Assembly: GCF_004745595.1 (NCBI RefSeq)
Contig: NZ_SRLH01000001.1
Coordinates: 438,234 to 502,233, forward strand
Reading direction: 5' to 3'
DNA from: Flavobacterium humi
GTDB taxonomy: Bacteria > Bacteroidota > Bacteroidia > Flavobacteriales > Flavobacteriaceae
Length of the DNA stretch: 64,000 nt
The notes beneath the pieces were generated by a model. The model saw nothing but the letters and a program-made list of their open reading frames with translations. It was not told where the DNA came from and did no database searches. A program made the position numbers and the translations under genes. This document shows positions 56,855 to 64,000 of this stretch, piece after piece. Numbering within the stretch: position 1 is the stretch's first letter; each line of letters starts with the position of its first letter.

Positions 56855-58357
56855 TTATTCCATGTCATCGATCTGGAAACTGTTCAAAAAAGCAATTGAT
56901 TTTTCGATATCATAATGCAAAATACGATCCTCTGTTACCAAAGGTACTTCTTCACGGTATGCTTTGAGGAACATTTCGATAAAATCACTGGATTTCAAAG
57001 GCCTTCTGAATTCGATTGCCTGTGAGGCATTCATTAGTTCAATAGCCAGGATGCGTTCCAGGTTTTCTACTATTTTCAAGGCTTTGGTAGCAGCATTCGC
57101 CCCCATACTTACGTGGTCTTCCTGCCCGTTTGAGGAAACGATGCTGTCTATACTTGCCGGTGTGGCCAATTGTTTGTTTTGGCTTACAATACTCGCTGCG
57201 GTGTATTGCGGGATCATAAATCCGGAATTGAGCCCCGGGTTGCTTACCAGGAATGCCGGCAATTCGCGCAAGCCTGAAATGAGCTGGTAGGTCCTTCTTT
57301 CGGAAATACTTCCCAATTCGGCTACGGCTATTCCCAGGAAATCCAAGGCTAAAGCCAATGGCTGCCCGTGGAAATTCCCTCCGGAGATAATCATATCGCT
57401 TTCGATAAAAATATTGGGATTGTCAGTTACCGAGTTGATTTCGGTCCTGAAGACTTTCTTCGCATAATCGATGGCATCTTTTGAAGCACCGTGCACTTGC
57501 GGGATACAACGGAAAGAATACGGGTCCTGGACATGTTTTTTAGGCTGTGCTATAATCTGGCTGCCTTCGAGCAATTCCTGGAAACGTTTTGCCGTATTGA
57601 TTTGCCCTTTGTGCGGGCGAACCAGGTGGATAAGCTCATTGAAAGGTTCAATGCGCCCGTCAAATCCTTCTAAGGAAATGGCGCCGATTACGTCGGCCAT
57701 ATAGGTAAGCCTGGAAACTTTCAGCAAAGAATACACACCATACGCACTCATGAACTGCGTACCGTTAAGCAGGGCAAGCCCTTCTTTGGATTGCAATACA
57801 ATAGGCTTCCATCCCATTTTGTCCAATACTTTTTGGGCCGGCTGGCGGAAACCTTCATAATATACTTCTCCTTCGCCAAGCAATGGCAATGATAAATGGG
57901 CCAAAGGTGCCAAATCACCGGAAGCACCAAGGGAACCCTGTGTATAAACCACCGGAAGGACATCATTATTGTAAAAATCAACCAAACGCTCCACAGTGAC
58001 TAATTGCACTCCTGAATTTCCGTAGCTCAAGGATTGGATTTTAAGCAGCAGCATCAGTTTTACGATTTCCTGAGGCACTTCGTCCCCGGTGCCGCACGCG
58101 TGTGACATCACCAGGTTTTCCTGGAGCTTGGTCAGGTTTTCGTTTGAAATGGTAACGTTGTAAAGCGATCCGAAACCGGTATTGATACCATAAATGGGCG
58201 TTTCGTTCTTTAGCATTTTAGCGTCCAGGTAGGCGCGGCATTTCTCTATATTTAATTTGGCTTCTTCTGAAAGGGCGATTTCTTTTCCTTCGTAAACGAT
58301 CTGATTTATTTCTTCTATTGAAATAACATCTGAAGTGATATAATGTGTTGGATTCAT
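56855..58357 (-). CDS. hutH: Histidine ammonia-lyase
   Basis: A 500-residue protein started at 58357 (MNPTHYITSD). The MIO cofactor is made from A145-S146-G147 in GSLGASGDLAPLAH; other family residues include NTGFGSLYNV (60-69), SYGNSGVQLVTVERLVDFYNNDV (split at 111-133), and PQVHGASKDAIDY and MIISGGNFHGQPLAL near 300-340. It converts histidine to urocanate and ammonia. The rest of the hut operon is not adjacent. Confidence 0.95.
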   Translation of the reverse strand: MNPTHYITSDVISIEEINQIVYEGKEIALSEEAKLNIEKCRAYLDAKMLKNETPIYGINTGFGSLYNVTISNENLTKLQENLVMSHACGTGDEVPQEIVKLMLLLKIQSLSYGNSGVQLVTVERLVDFYNNDVLPVVYTQGSLGASGDLAPLAHLSLPLLGEGEVYYEGFRQPAQKVLDKMGWKPIVLQSKEGLALLNGTQFMSAYGVYSLLKVSRLTYMADVIGAISLEGFDGRIEPFNELIHLVRPHKGQINTAKRFQELLEGSQIIAQPKKHVQDPYSFRCIPQVHGASKDAIDYAKKVFRTEINSVTDNPNIFIESDMIISGGNFHGQPLALALDFLGIAVAELGSISERRTYQLISGLRELPAFLVSNPGLNSGFMIPQYTAASIVSQNKQLATPASIDSIVSSNGQEDHVSMGANAATKALKIVENLERILAIELMNASQAIEFRRPLKSSDFIEMFLKAYREEVPLVTEDRILHYDIEKSIAFLNSFQIDDME

Positions 58358-58453
58358 TTTTATATTTTGAAAGTTCAAAATTCCGTAAACAATTATTAAA
58401 ATGCAAGATTTATTATTAGTATTTCGTTATGATAATTTGTTACCCATATTTTC

Positions 58454-58461
58454 TATATTTG
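58454..58461 (+). promoter_or_regulatory. -7 box for the first TlpA-like gene
   Basis: TATATTTG, exact consensus, 24-31 bp before the chosen ATG at 58485; a TTTG lies 14 bp upstream, shorter than usual. Confidence 0.55.
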
Positions 58462-58484
58462 GACAACTAAAAAAAGACCTGATT

Positions 58485-59840
58485 ATGAAACACACACTTT
58501 ATTTGGCATTGGTAGTATTGCTGGCCTCGTTTACTACGCCAAAAGAAACCGTTACGCTTTCCGGAAAGATCACCAATACGGAAGACGGGAAAATCAAATT
58601 AAGAGGCGAAGGTTTTGAAAAAGAAATCAAACTGAACGCTGACGGAACCTTTTCGGAGACTTTTTCGATTGATTACCAAGGGTTTTATCTCCTTTCGACA
58701 AAAAACAACCGTGGCGGGGTTTATTTAGGGCAAGGAACCAAATTGAACATTGCCGCTGATGATAAAAACTTTAGCGGGACTTTGCTGTACACCGGAAAAG
58801 GAAGCGCCGAGAACAAATACATGCTCGAAAAATCCAAAATCGTCATGGCTGTCAGCAATGAGGAATTGTACAAACTGGATGAAGTTCCTTTTTTGAAAAA
58901 AATCGCAGACATGAAAACCGCTATAACGGCCGTTTACAAAAGCACCAAGTTTTCCGATGCTTATTTTAAGGAGAAAGAAGCGCAAAACATTGCTTATTTA
59001 GAGCAGCTCCAGCTTATCAATTATCCTAGTTACCATACGCATTACGCTAAAATACAAGATTTTAAGGCTTCGGAGTCTTTTCCTAAATTCGATGCGTCGA
59101 TCAATTTGGACAATGAGGCAGATTTCCTGTTCTCGAATACCTACAAACAGATTGTTGAGGCTAAATTTAATGAAGGTATTGCCAGCAAAGCAGGTGAAGA
59201 TGCCGAATATATAGCTGCTTTTGCCGTTCCGGAAATTAAAAAAATCAAAAGCACCGCCATTAAAAATGCCCGCATCCAGAATGTGGCGTATGAAGTTGGC
59301 GCAGGAAACCCAAATGCTGCGAGCCTTTACAATGAATTGATGGCGCTTTCCACAGATACAAAATTCAAGGATGACCTTACTGCAAAATTCAACAAAATCA
59401 AAACACTGATTTCCGGGAACGCATCTCCGAAATTTGAATATGAAAATTTCAAAGGAGGGAAAACAACACTGGAAAGCCTTAAAGGGAAATATGTGTATAT
59501 TGATGTATGGGCCACCTGGTGCGGTCCTTGCCGACGCGAGATCCCTAGTTTGCAAAAAGTGGAAGAGGATTACCACGGGAAGAATATTGAATTCGTAAGC
59601 CTTTCTATTGATGCTAAAAAAGACTACGACAAATGGAGAAAGTTCGTGGAAGAGAAAAAATTGGGAGGTATCCAGTTGATTGCAGACAATGACTGGAATT
59701 CTAAATTTGTTACGGATTATGCTATTGAAGGCATCCCAAGATTCATATTAATTGATCCGAATGGAAATATTGTTTCTGCAGATGCGCCACGTCCTTCAGA
59801 CCCAAAACTGATTGAAAAATTCAAGGAATTGGGAATATAA
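58485..59840 (+). CDS. TlpA-like thiol-disulfide protein (copy 1)
   Basis: A 451-residue exported protein with the start at 58485 (MKHTLYLALVVLLASFTTP, signal peptide). The N-terminal part (about 22-110) is a DUF4369-like beta domain (VTLSGKITNTEDGKIKL); the middle is helical; the thioredoxin/TlpA domain (about 315-451) has the redox pair C346-G-P-C349 in WATWCGPCRREIP. It reduces or isomerises disulfides in the periplasm. Its last 35 codons and downstream bases are almost identical to those of the adjacent copy 2 though the rest is much less alike. Confidence 0.9.
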   Translation: MKHTLYLALVVLLASFTTPKETVTLSGKITNTEDGKIKLRGEGFEKEIKLNADGTFSETFSIDYQGFYLLSTKNNRGGVYLGQGTKLNIAADDKNFSGTLLYTGKGSAENKYMLEKSKIVMAVSNEELYKLDEVPFLKKIADMKTAITAVYKSTKFSDAYFKEKEAQNIAYLEQLQLINYPSYHTHYAKIQDFKASESFPKFDASINLDNEADFLFSNTYKQIVEAKFNEGIASKAGEDAEYIAAFAVPEIKKIKSTAIKNARIQNVAYEVGAGNPNAASLYNELMALSTDTKFKDDLTAKFNKIKTLISGNASPKFEYENFKGGKTTLESLKGKYVYIDVWATWCGPCRREIPSLQKVEEDYHGKNIEFVSLSIDAKKDYDKWRKFVEEKKLGGIQLIADNDWNSKFVTDYAIEGIPRFILIDPNGNIVSADAPRPSDPKLIEKFKELGI

Positions 59841-59900
59841 TATTTTTTTAAATTATAGGAAAGGTTGCTGAAAGGCAGCCTTTTTTATTGGATGTTTTCC
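59731..59900 (+). repeat. Direct repeat, 3' copy 1 (with nnrD tail remnant)
   Basis: This 170-bp segment (end of TlpA copy 1, its terminator and 14 further bases) recurs at 61170-61340 with only one substitution (59834 A vs G in the GGGxATATAA segment) and one T more in the T run. Its last bases, TTATTGGATGTTTTCC, are in the second copy the 3' end of nnrD (complement of its last codons E-N-I-Q-stop). Confidence 0.92.
59859..59886 (+). terminator. Terminator after TlpA copy 1
   Basis: AAGGTTGC / GCAGCCTT stem (one G-T) with 6-nt loop and six T. Same structure in copy 2. Confidence 0.85.
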
Positions 59901-59920
59901 TACATTAGCAAAAAAAACAA

Positions 59921-61279
59921 ATGAAAGTTTCCTTTATCTTCATACTAGCATTAATTACAACCGCAGTATTCCCAAATGACATTGTGACCATTACCGGAAC
60001 AATCAGCAACGCTACAGATAAGGAGTTGTATATTATGGGGGATTCTTTTGAAAAAGTTATCAATGTAAACGGTGACGGTAGTTTTTCGGATTCTATGGAA
60101 ATCAAATATAATGGGTCATATTCGTTTTACACCAGAAACAATTTCACTCATATCTATTTAGAAAAAGGCACCAGGCTTGTTATAACTGCGGATGATAAAA
60201 ACTTTGGCACCAGTATCTCATTTCAAGGAGACAATGCTGTAGAAAACATGTATTGGCAACAGAAAAAAAATATCTTCCATAAAGGAGAAGAAGCAAGCAA
60301 AGTATTATTCTCATTGGGTGAAGCCGATTACTTAAAAAGCATTTCCGAATTAAAAAACAATGTTGTCCATCTATTTGAAACCACTCCGTTTACAAATGCC
60401 CGTTTTATAGAATATGAAAAAAGGAACATCAATTATTTAGAACAGCTACATTATATAATTTATCAAAAACTGCATATTTTCCATACTAAAGAAGAAGGAT
60501 TCAGGACTTCCGACAGTTTCCCTCAGCCGGATCCATCCATTGATCTCGACAATGAAACGGATTATTACTTTTCAGACGAATACAAATACCTGATTTATAA
60601 CATTCTTTATAAAAAAATTCTCCAATCAACCGAAAAAAAACCGGCGTATACTTTTGCACTTTCATTACCGGAAATCAAAAAAATAAAGAGTAATGCAATC
60701 AGGGCTTTTTTTATCGAATATGTTACAGAAGAATTACATTATGAGAATCCCGATGCAGAGGTTTTGTATAATGAACTGATGCTATTGACTTCCGATGCTG
60801 CCAAAAAAGAAGAACTGACTTCTAAAATCAATGCTATTAGAAGCCTGAAAAAAGGTAGTGTATCTTCCGGTTTTACCTATATGAATTTTAAAGGTGGAGA
60901 GACATCATTAGAGGGTTTAAGGGGGAAATATGTATATATTGATATCTGGGCAACCTGGTGCGAACCTTGTATTCAGGAATTTCCTTCCCTTAAAAAAATA
61001 GAAGAGCAGTATAAAAAGAGTAACATTGTTTTTGTAAGCATTTCCGTAGATGACAAAGGAAGCATCGAACAATGGCGTAAAATAATCGCAAATAAAAAAT
61101 TAGACGGTATGCATTTGTTTGCCGATAATGGTTGGGACTCAAAATTTATCAAAGCATATGCGGTTAAAAGCATCCCAAGATTCATATTAATTGATCCGAA
61201 TGGAAATATTGTTTCTGCAGATGCGCCACGTCCTTCAGACCCAAAACTGATTGAAAAATTCAAGGAATTGGGGATATAA
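59921..61279 (+). CDS. TlpA-like thiol-disulfide protein (copy 2)
   Basis: A 452-residue exported protein paralogous to the gene before it. Signal MKVSFIFILALITTAVFPND; DUF4369-like domain (VTITGTISNATDKELYI), helical middle, thioredoxin domain with C347-E-P-C350 in WATWCEPCIQEFP. The active-site dipeptide EP instead of GP would change the redox potential. Its base composition is more A/T-rich than copy 1 (many AAA, ATT codons), except for the last 170 bp, which match copy 1 almost exactly. It probably has a partner or substrate range that differs from copy 1. Confidence 0.9.
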   Translation: MKVSFIFILALITTAVFPNDIVTITGTISNATDKELYIMGDSFEKVINVNGDGSFSDSMEIKYNGSYSFYTRNNFTHIYLEKGTRLVITADDKNFGTSISFQGDNAVENMYWQQKKNIFHKGEEASKVLFSLGEADYLKSISELKNNVVHLFETTPFTNARFIEYEKRNINYLEQLHYIIYQKLHIFHTKEEGFRTSDSFPQPDPSIDLDNETDYYFSDEYKYLIYNILYKKILQSTEKKPAYTFALSLPEIKKIKSNAIRAFFIEYVTEELHYENPDAEVLYNELMLLTSDAAKKEELTSKINAIRSLKKGSVSSGFTYMNFKGGETSLEGLRGKYVYIDIWATWCEPCIQEFPSLKKIEEQYKKSNIVFVSISVDDKGSIEQWRKIIANKKLDGMHLFADNGWDSKFIKAYAVKSIPRFILIDPNGNIVSADAPRPSDPKLIEKFKELGI

Positions 61280-61340
61280 TATTTTTTTAAATTATAGGAA
61301 AGGTTGCTGAAAGGCAGCCTTTTTTTATTGGATGTTTTCC
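61170..61340 (+). repeat. Direct repeat, 3' copy 2
   Basis: The second copy of the 170-bp tail (see 59731-59900). It covers the last codons of TlpA copy 2, its terminator, and the last 16 bp of the convergent nnrD gene. Confidence 0.92.
61298..61327 (+). terminator. Terminator after TlpA copy 2
   Basis: Same stem-loop as after copy 1, with seven T. The nnrD stop codon (61325-61327, minus) lies in its T run, so the two convergent genes share these bases. Confidence 0.85.
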
Positions 61341-62179
61341 AAACTTAAAAAAGCTTTTCCCAAATAAGCAATGCAATCTGAAGCAATAAAGGAATGATGA
61401 CCTGTTTCCGGCAGCGCAATATCAGCAGCTGCACCATGCAGGTAAACCCCTAAAATAGCTGCATCTGTAAGTTTATATCCCTGAGCGGCCAACCCTGTGA
61501 TGATGCCCGTGAGTACATCGCCGCTTCCGGCGGTAGCCAAGGCTTGGTTGCCGGTCGTATTTTCGTAAACCATATCTTTATCGATAGTATAAGTAGGAGC
61601 TCCTTTGGCCACGACAATTAGTTTGAATTCCTTGGAAAATAATGTGGCTTTTTTTATCATATCTTCTTTGGAATCCCACGTACCTATCAATCTTTCCAGT
61701 TCTTTTGCATGCGGTGTAATAATGGTGTTTTCAGGCAGTAAAGACAGCCATTCCTTATTCCGGGAAAGGATATTCAATCCGTCGGCATCAATAACAAGGG
61801 CGGTTTTGTTTGCTTTGACAAAATTAAAAAAGGCATGCTGCGTGTCCGGGTGCTGCCCCATCCCTATCCCAATGCCAATGGCTTGTAGCGATAGATCAAA
61901 ATGTATCGAGACGATGTGTTCCATGTAATCATCTGTAATGACCATAACCTCCGGAACCGCGGTTTGTACAATGCCGTAACTGCATTTTGGGACATAGGCC
62001 GTAACAAGGCCCGCTCCCGATTTCAGGCATGCTTTTGATGCCAGGCAAACGGCACCGGTTTTCCCGTAACTCCCGCCAATGATCAGTGCATGTCCCTGAA
62101 CGCCTTTGTGGGCAGATGTAGCAATAGGAATAAACCTTTTGAGGATTTCGGCTCTATCGATTTGAAGGAAATTTTCCAT
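61325..62179 (-). CDS. nnrD: ADP-dependent NAD(P)H-hydrate dehydratase (NnrD domain only)
   Basis: A 284-residue ribokinase-like protein. Features: [22 protein letters not shown] (ADP/substrate start), [63 protein letters not shown]. It repairs NAD(P)HX (S form) using ADP (or ATP). The epimerase domain NnrE, often fused at the N-terminus (about 500 residues in total), is absent here; NnrE must be elsewhere. The last four codons lie in the repeat shared with the TlpA tails. Confidence 0.92.
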   Translation of the reverse strand: MENFLQIDRAEILKRFIPIATSAHKGVQGHALIIGGSYGKTGAVCLASKACLKSGAGLVTAYVPKCSYGIVQTAVPEVMVITDDYMEHIVSIHFDLSLQAIGIGIGMGQHPDTQHAFFNFVKANKTALVIDADGLNILSRNKEWLSLLPENTIITPHAKELERLIGTWDSKEDMIKKATLFSKEFKLIVVAKGAPTYTIDKDMVYENTTGNQALATAGSGDVLTGIITGLAAQGYKLTDAAILGVYLHGAAADIALPETGHHSFIASDCIAYLGKAFLSLENIQ

Positions 62180-62284
62180 AACCGCACTTTTAAGACACCC
62201 TTAAATTTACGACAGTTATGCGTATATAATTGCATTTATTAAGAAAAACTTTACTGTAAGTGCTTATCGGATGCAAAAAAAAAG

Positions 62285-62292
62285 TATATTTG
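62285..62292 (+). promoter_or_regulatory. -7 box for the thr leader and thrA
   Basis: TATATTTG, exact consensus. The leader ATG is at 62298, i.e. 6 nt after the box, where transcription itself should begin; the leader peptide would therefore be read from a leaderless mRNA. No clear -33 TTTG at the right spacing. Confidence 0.6.
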
Positions 62293-62297
62293 TTTGA

Positions 62298-62417
62298 ATG
62301 TTATACAACAATAGCACATATAACTTTACTGCTACAGCTAAATCCTCAGCTGCAATTTCTGTTGTTTTAACATCAACTACAACTACTACCCCTCTGGGGT
62401 ATACACTTTACATATAA
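62298..62417 (+). CDS. Putative threonine-rich leader peptide of thrA
   Basis: A 39-codon ORF read directly. It starts MLYNNSTYNFTATAK and later has TSTTTTTPLGYT; Thr is at 7, 11, 13, 25, 27-31 and 36, ten of 39 residues, with five consecutive Thr codons (ACT ACA ACT ACT ACC at 62376-62390). Two Ile codons also occur. A tight hairpin TACCCC-TCT-GGGGTA (62387-62401) begins at the end of the Thr run. The stop is 130 nt before the thrA start. This is the arrangement of a transcription attenuator responding to charged tRNA-Thr, as in the enteric thr operon; it is inference, but composition and position fit well. Confidence 0.8.
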   Translation: MLYNNSTYNFTATAKSSAAISVVLTSTTTTTPLGYTLYI

Positions 62418-62547
62418 TCCATAGGTCTTTTGTGTTGTCATAACACAACCAACGTTATTTCCGGATAACACTTTTCAATCCCATTTACATTAATCTGGCC
62501 AGTCATTATCCTATTCAGGATTTGTCATGGCTTTAAAACAGACCATC
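62418..62547 (+). promoter_or_regulatory. Candidate attenuator region before thrA
   Basis: Alternative pairings can be drawn: TTGTGTT / AACACAA (7 bp, 5-nt loop, 62431-62449) excludes GTGTTGTC (62432-62439) pairing with GGATAACAC (62463-62471, one wobble and one bulge), which is followed by TTTT (62472-62475). A smaller stem GTTAT / ATAAC (62454-62469) overlaps both. The first would leave the second free, so that ribosome position on the leader could choose. The U run is short, so a classic terminator is only a possibility. Confidence 0.45.
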
Positions 62548-64000
62548 ATGAACGTTTTAAAATTTGGAGGCTCCTCTGTAGCCAATAGCCACAATATCGT
62601 AAAGTCAATAGCCATCCTGGCGGAGAAAAAAGGAAAAAAAATAGTAGTTGTATCTGCCTTAGGTGGTGTCACAGATGCTTTAAACACTATAATCGATACT
62701 GCAAAAAACGGCGATAAAAGTTATATTCCCGAACTCTTAAAAATCAGGGACAGGCACCTGGAAACAGTACAAGAACTCTTACCGGAAGAAAACCGGGATT
62801 CCCTGAACAGTTATATAGAAAAATGCTTCAGCCATTTAGGATCCTTATTGGAAGGCTGCTGCTTATTGGGCGAATTGTCAAGCAAAACAACAGATATTAT
62901 CTTATCGTACGGCGAATTGCTTTCCTCACGGATCCTGTACGAAAAGTTGAAATTATCATTCCCCAAAGCAGTCTATGCCGACAGCCGGGAATTGATCAAA
63001 ACAGATGCTAACCATGGTAATGCAAGTGTTTCTTTTGAAACTACTGATTTTTTGATCCAATATTATTTTGATAAAAACCAGGCGGAAATTACCATTATGC
63101 CCGGTTTTATTGCCGAAAGCCATGAAGGCCATACCACTACCCTGGGCCGCGGAGGATCGGATTACACAGCAGCCATACTAGCCGCCGCGCTAGATGCACA
63201 ACAATTGGAAATATGGACAGATGTGAGCGGGATGTTTACGGCCAACCCAAAAATCGTTAAACAAGCTACGCCAATTCCGTACATTACCTATAGCGAAGCG
63301 ATGGAACTGTCTCATTTTGGGGCCAAAGTGTTGTATGCGCCAACCATCCAGCCTGTCCTGAACAAGCAAATCCCTGTGTACATCAAGAATACGTTTGAGC
63401 CTTTGGCACCTGGTACTTTGATTAGCAATGCTAGCCGCCTGGAAAATACAAATCCAATCAAAGGCATAAGCCATATTGATGCTATTGCTTTGATAACACT
63501 TGAAGGATCAGGGTTGATAGGGATTTTAGGCGCTTCCAAAAGGCTTTTCAGTGCTATTGCCAGAGAAGCCATAAATATCATTTTCATAACCCAGGCTTCT
63601 TCTGAACATTCCATATGCATTGGCATTTCGGAAAACCAGGCTACAAAAGCAAAACGGGCCATTGATGCGGAGTTTCAATATGAAATCAAACAGTTCAAAA
63701 TCAATCCGTCATTGGTAGAAGAAAATCTCAGCATTATTGCCCTTGTGGGCGAAAATATGAAAAACCACCAGGGATTAAGCGGGAAAATGTTCAGTACATT
63801 AGGCAAAAACAATATCAATATCCGGGCGATTGCCCAAGGCGCTTCTGAACGGAATATTTCAGCCGTCATCGCTAAAAAAGACGTTAAAAAAGCGCTGAAC
63901 ACGTTGCATGAAAGTTTTTTTGAAGACAATATCAAACAACTCAATCTTTTTATCAGTGGTGTTGGGAATGTTGGCGGGAAATTCATCGATCAGGTCAATC
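62548..64000 (+). CDS. thrA: Bifunctional aspartokinase/homoserine dehydrogenase (3' cut by window)
   Basis: The frame runs to the window edge, so only the N-terminal 484 codons are here. Start at 62548 (MNVLKFGGSSVANS) is chosen because it matches family starts; an in-frame ATG at 62527 is possible. Aspartokinase: KFGGSSV, GRGGSDYTAAILAAAL, TDVSGMFTANPKIV; then two ACT domains (about residues 300-455, LEGSGLIGILGASKRLFSAI, LVGENMKNHQGLSGKMFSTL); the homoserine dehydrogenase NAD fold begins LFISGVGNVGGKFI. It makes aspartyl phosphate and later homoserine, the first and third steps to Thr, Met and Ile. It is preceded by a Thr-rich leader and likely starts the thrABC operon. Confidence 0.95.
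   Translation, partial: MNVLKFGGSSVANSHNIVKSIAILAEKKGKKIVVVSALGGVTDALNTIIDTAKNGDKSYIPELLKIRDRHLETVQELLPEENRDSLNSYIEKCFSHLGSLLEGCCLLGELSSKTTDIILSYGELLSSRILYEKLKLSFPKAVYADSRELIKTDANHGNASVSFETTDFLIQYYFDKNQAEITIMPGFIAESHEGHTTTLGRGGSDYTAAILAAALDAQQLEIWTDVSGMFTANPKIVKQATPIPYITYSEAMELSHFGAKVLYAPTIQPVLNKQIPVYIKNTFEPLAPGTLISNASRLENTNPIKGISHIDAIALITLEGSGLIGILGASKRLFSAIAREAINIIFITQASSEHSICIGISENQATKAKRAIDAEFQYEIKQFKINPSLVEENLSIIALVGENMKNHQGLSGKMFSTLGKNNINIRAIAQGASERNISAVIAKKDVKKALNTLHESFFEDNIKQLNLFISGVGNVGGKFIDQVN

Overview
The window reads as chromosome of a Bacteroidota bacterium, most likely Flavobacteriaceae and close to Flavobacterium. The evidence is a protein with a C-terminal type IX secretion (T9SS) sorting domain, a GldL-like small membrane protein, a cytophagalysin-like M43 protease, moderate-to-low GC, promoters of the TTTG / TAnnTTTG type, few Shine-Dalgarno sequences, and many lipoproteins. 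Nearly everything is ordinary core chromosome. I see no prophage, insertion sequence, CRISPR array or obvious island.

Layout. 1-4.4 kb: the end of an LtaS-like sulfatase, a VWA-type membrane protein and fabG. 4.5-12 kb: pheT, then a run of small stress or redox-type genes (two pirins, an acetyltransferase-like protein, OsmC, an AraC regulator, DUF1398). 12-17.3 kb: a large T9SS-exported purple-acid-phosphatase-like protein, an AraC regulator, and a cytochrome c/DUF1772 pair. 17.3-28.4 kb: an ABC-F protein, WG-repeat and thioredoxin-like lipoproteins, a transaldolase, an SDR, a dipeptide epimerase, the SRP RNA, glutaminyl cyclase, methylglyoxal synthase and an amino-sugar kinase. 28.6-41.9 kb: gapA-pfkA, tamB, tsaD-rsmE-DUF4159, an M43 protease, an AI-2E-type transporter and a methyltransferase. 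41.9-46.5 kb: a VanX-like dipeptidase, a PfpI-family protein, three tRNAs, a thiolase and an NlpC/P60 protein. 46.5-56.4 kb: gyrA with a TPR gene, clpC, a RimB-RimK fusion, and four small genes. 56.8-64 kb: hutH, two tandem TlpA-like proteins, nnrD, and thrA running off the edge.

What stands out is between the genes. (1) Upstream of thrA there is a 39-codon ORF with 10 Thr codons, five of them consecutive, beginning 6 nt after a TATATTTG box and followed by competing hairpins. It looks like a threonine attenuator with a leaderless leader peptide. (2) Three intergenic tandem arrays (about 11.8, 27.0 and 56.5 kb) have different unit sequences but the same 20-21 bp period, two turns of B-DNA. 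(3) Three copies of an interspersed element sit near gene ends; each has two conserved arms flanking a hairpin. (4) The two adjacent TlpA-like genes have diverged bodies but about 170 bp of near-identical 3' end, which carries a copy of the last bases of nnrD. The SRP RNA, the tRNAs, a 42-codon membrane-protein gene, the thr leader and the thrA fragment were found by direct reading.
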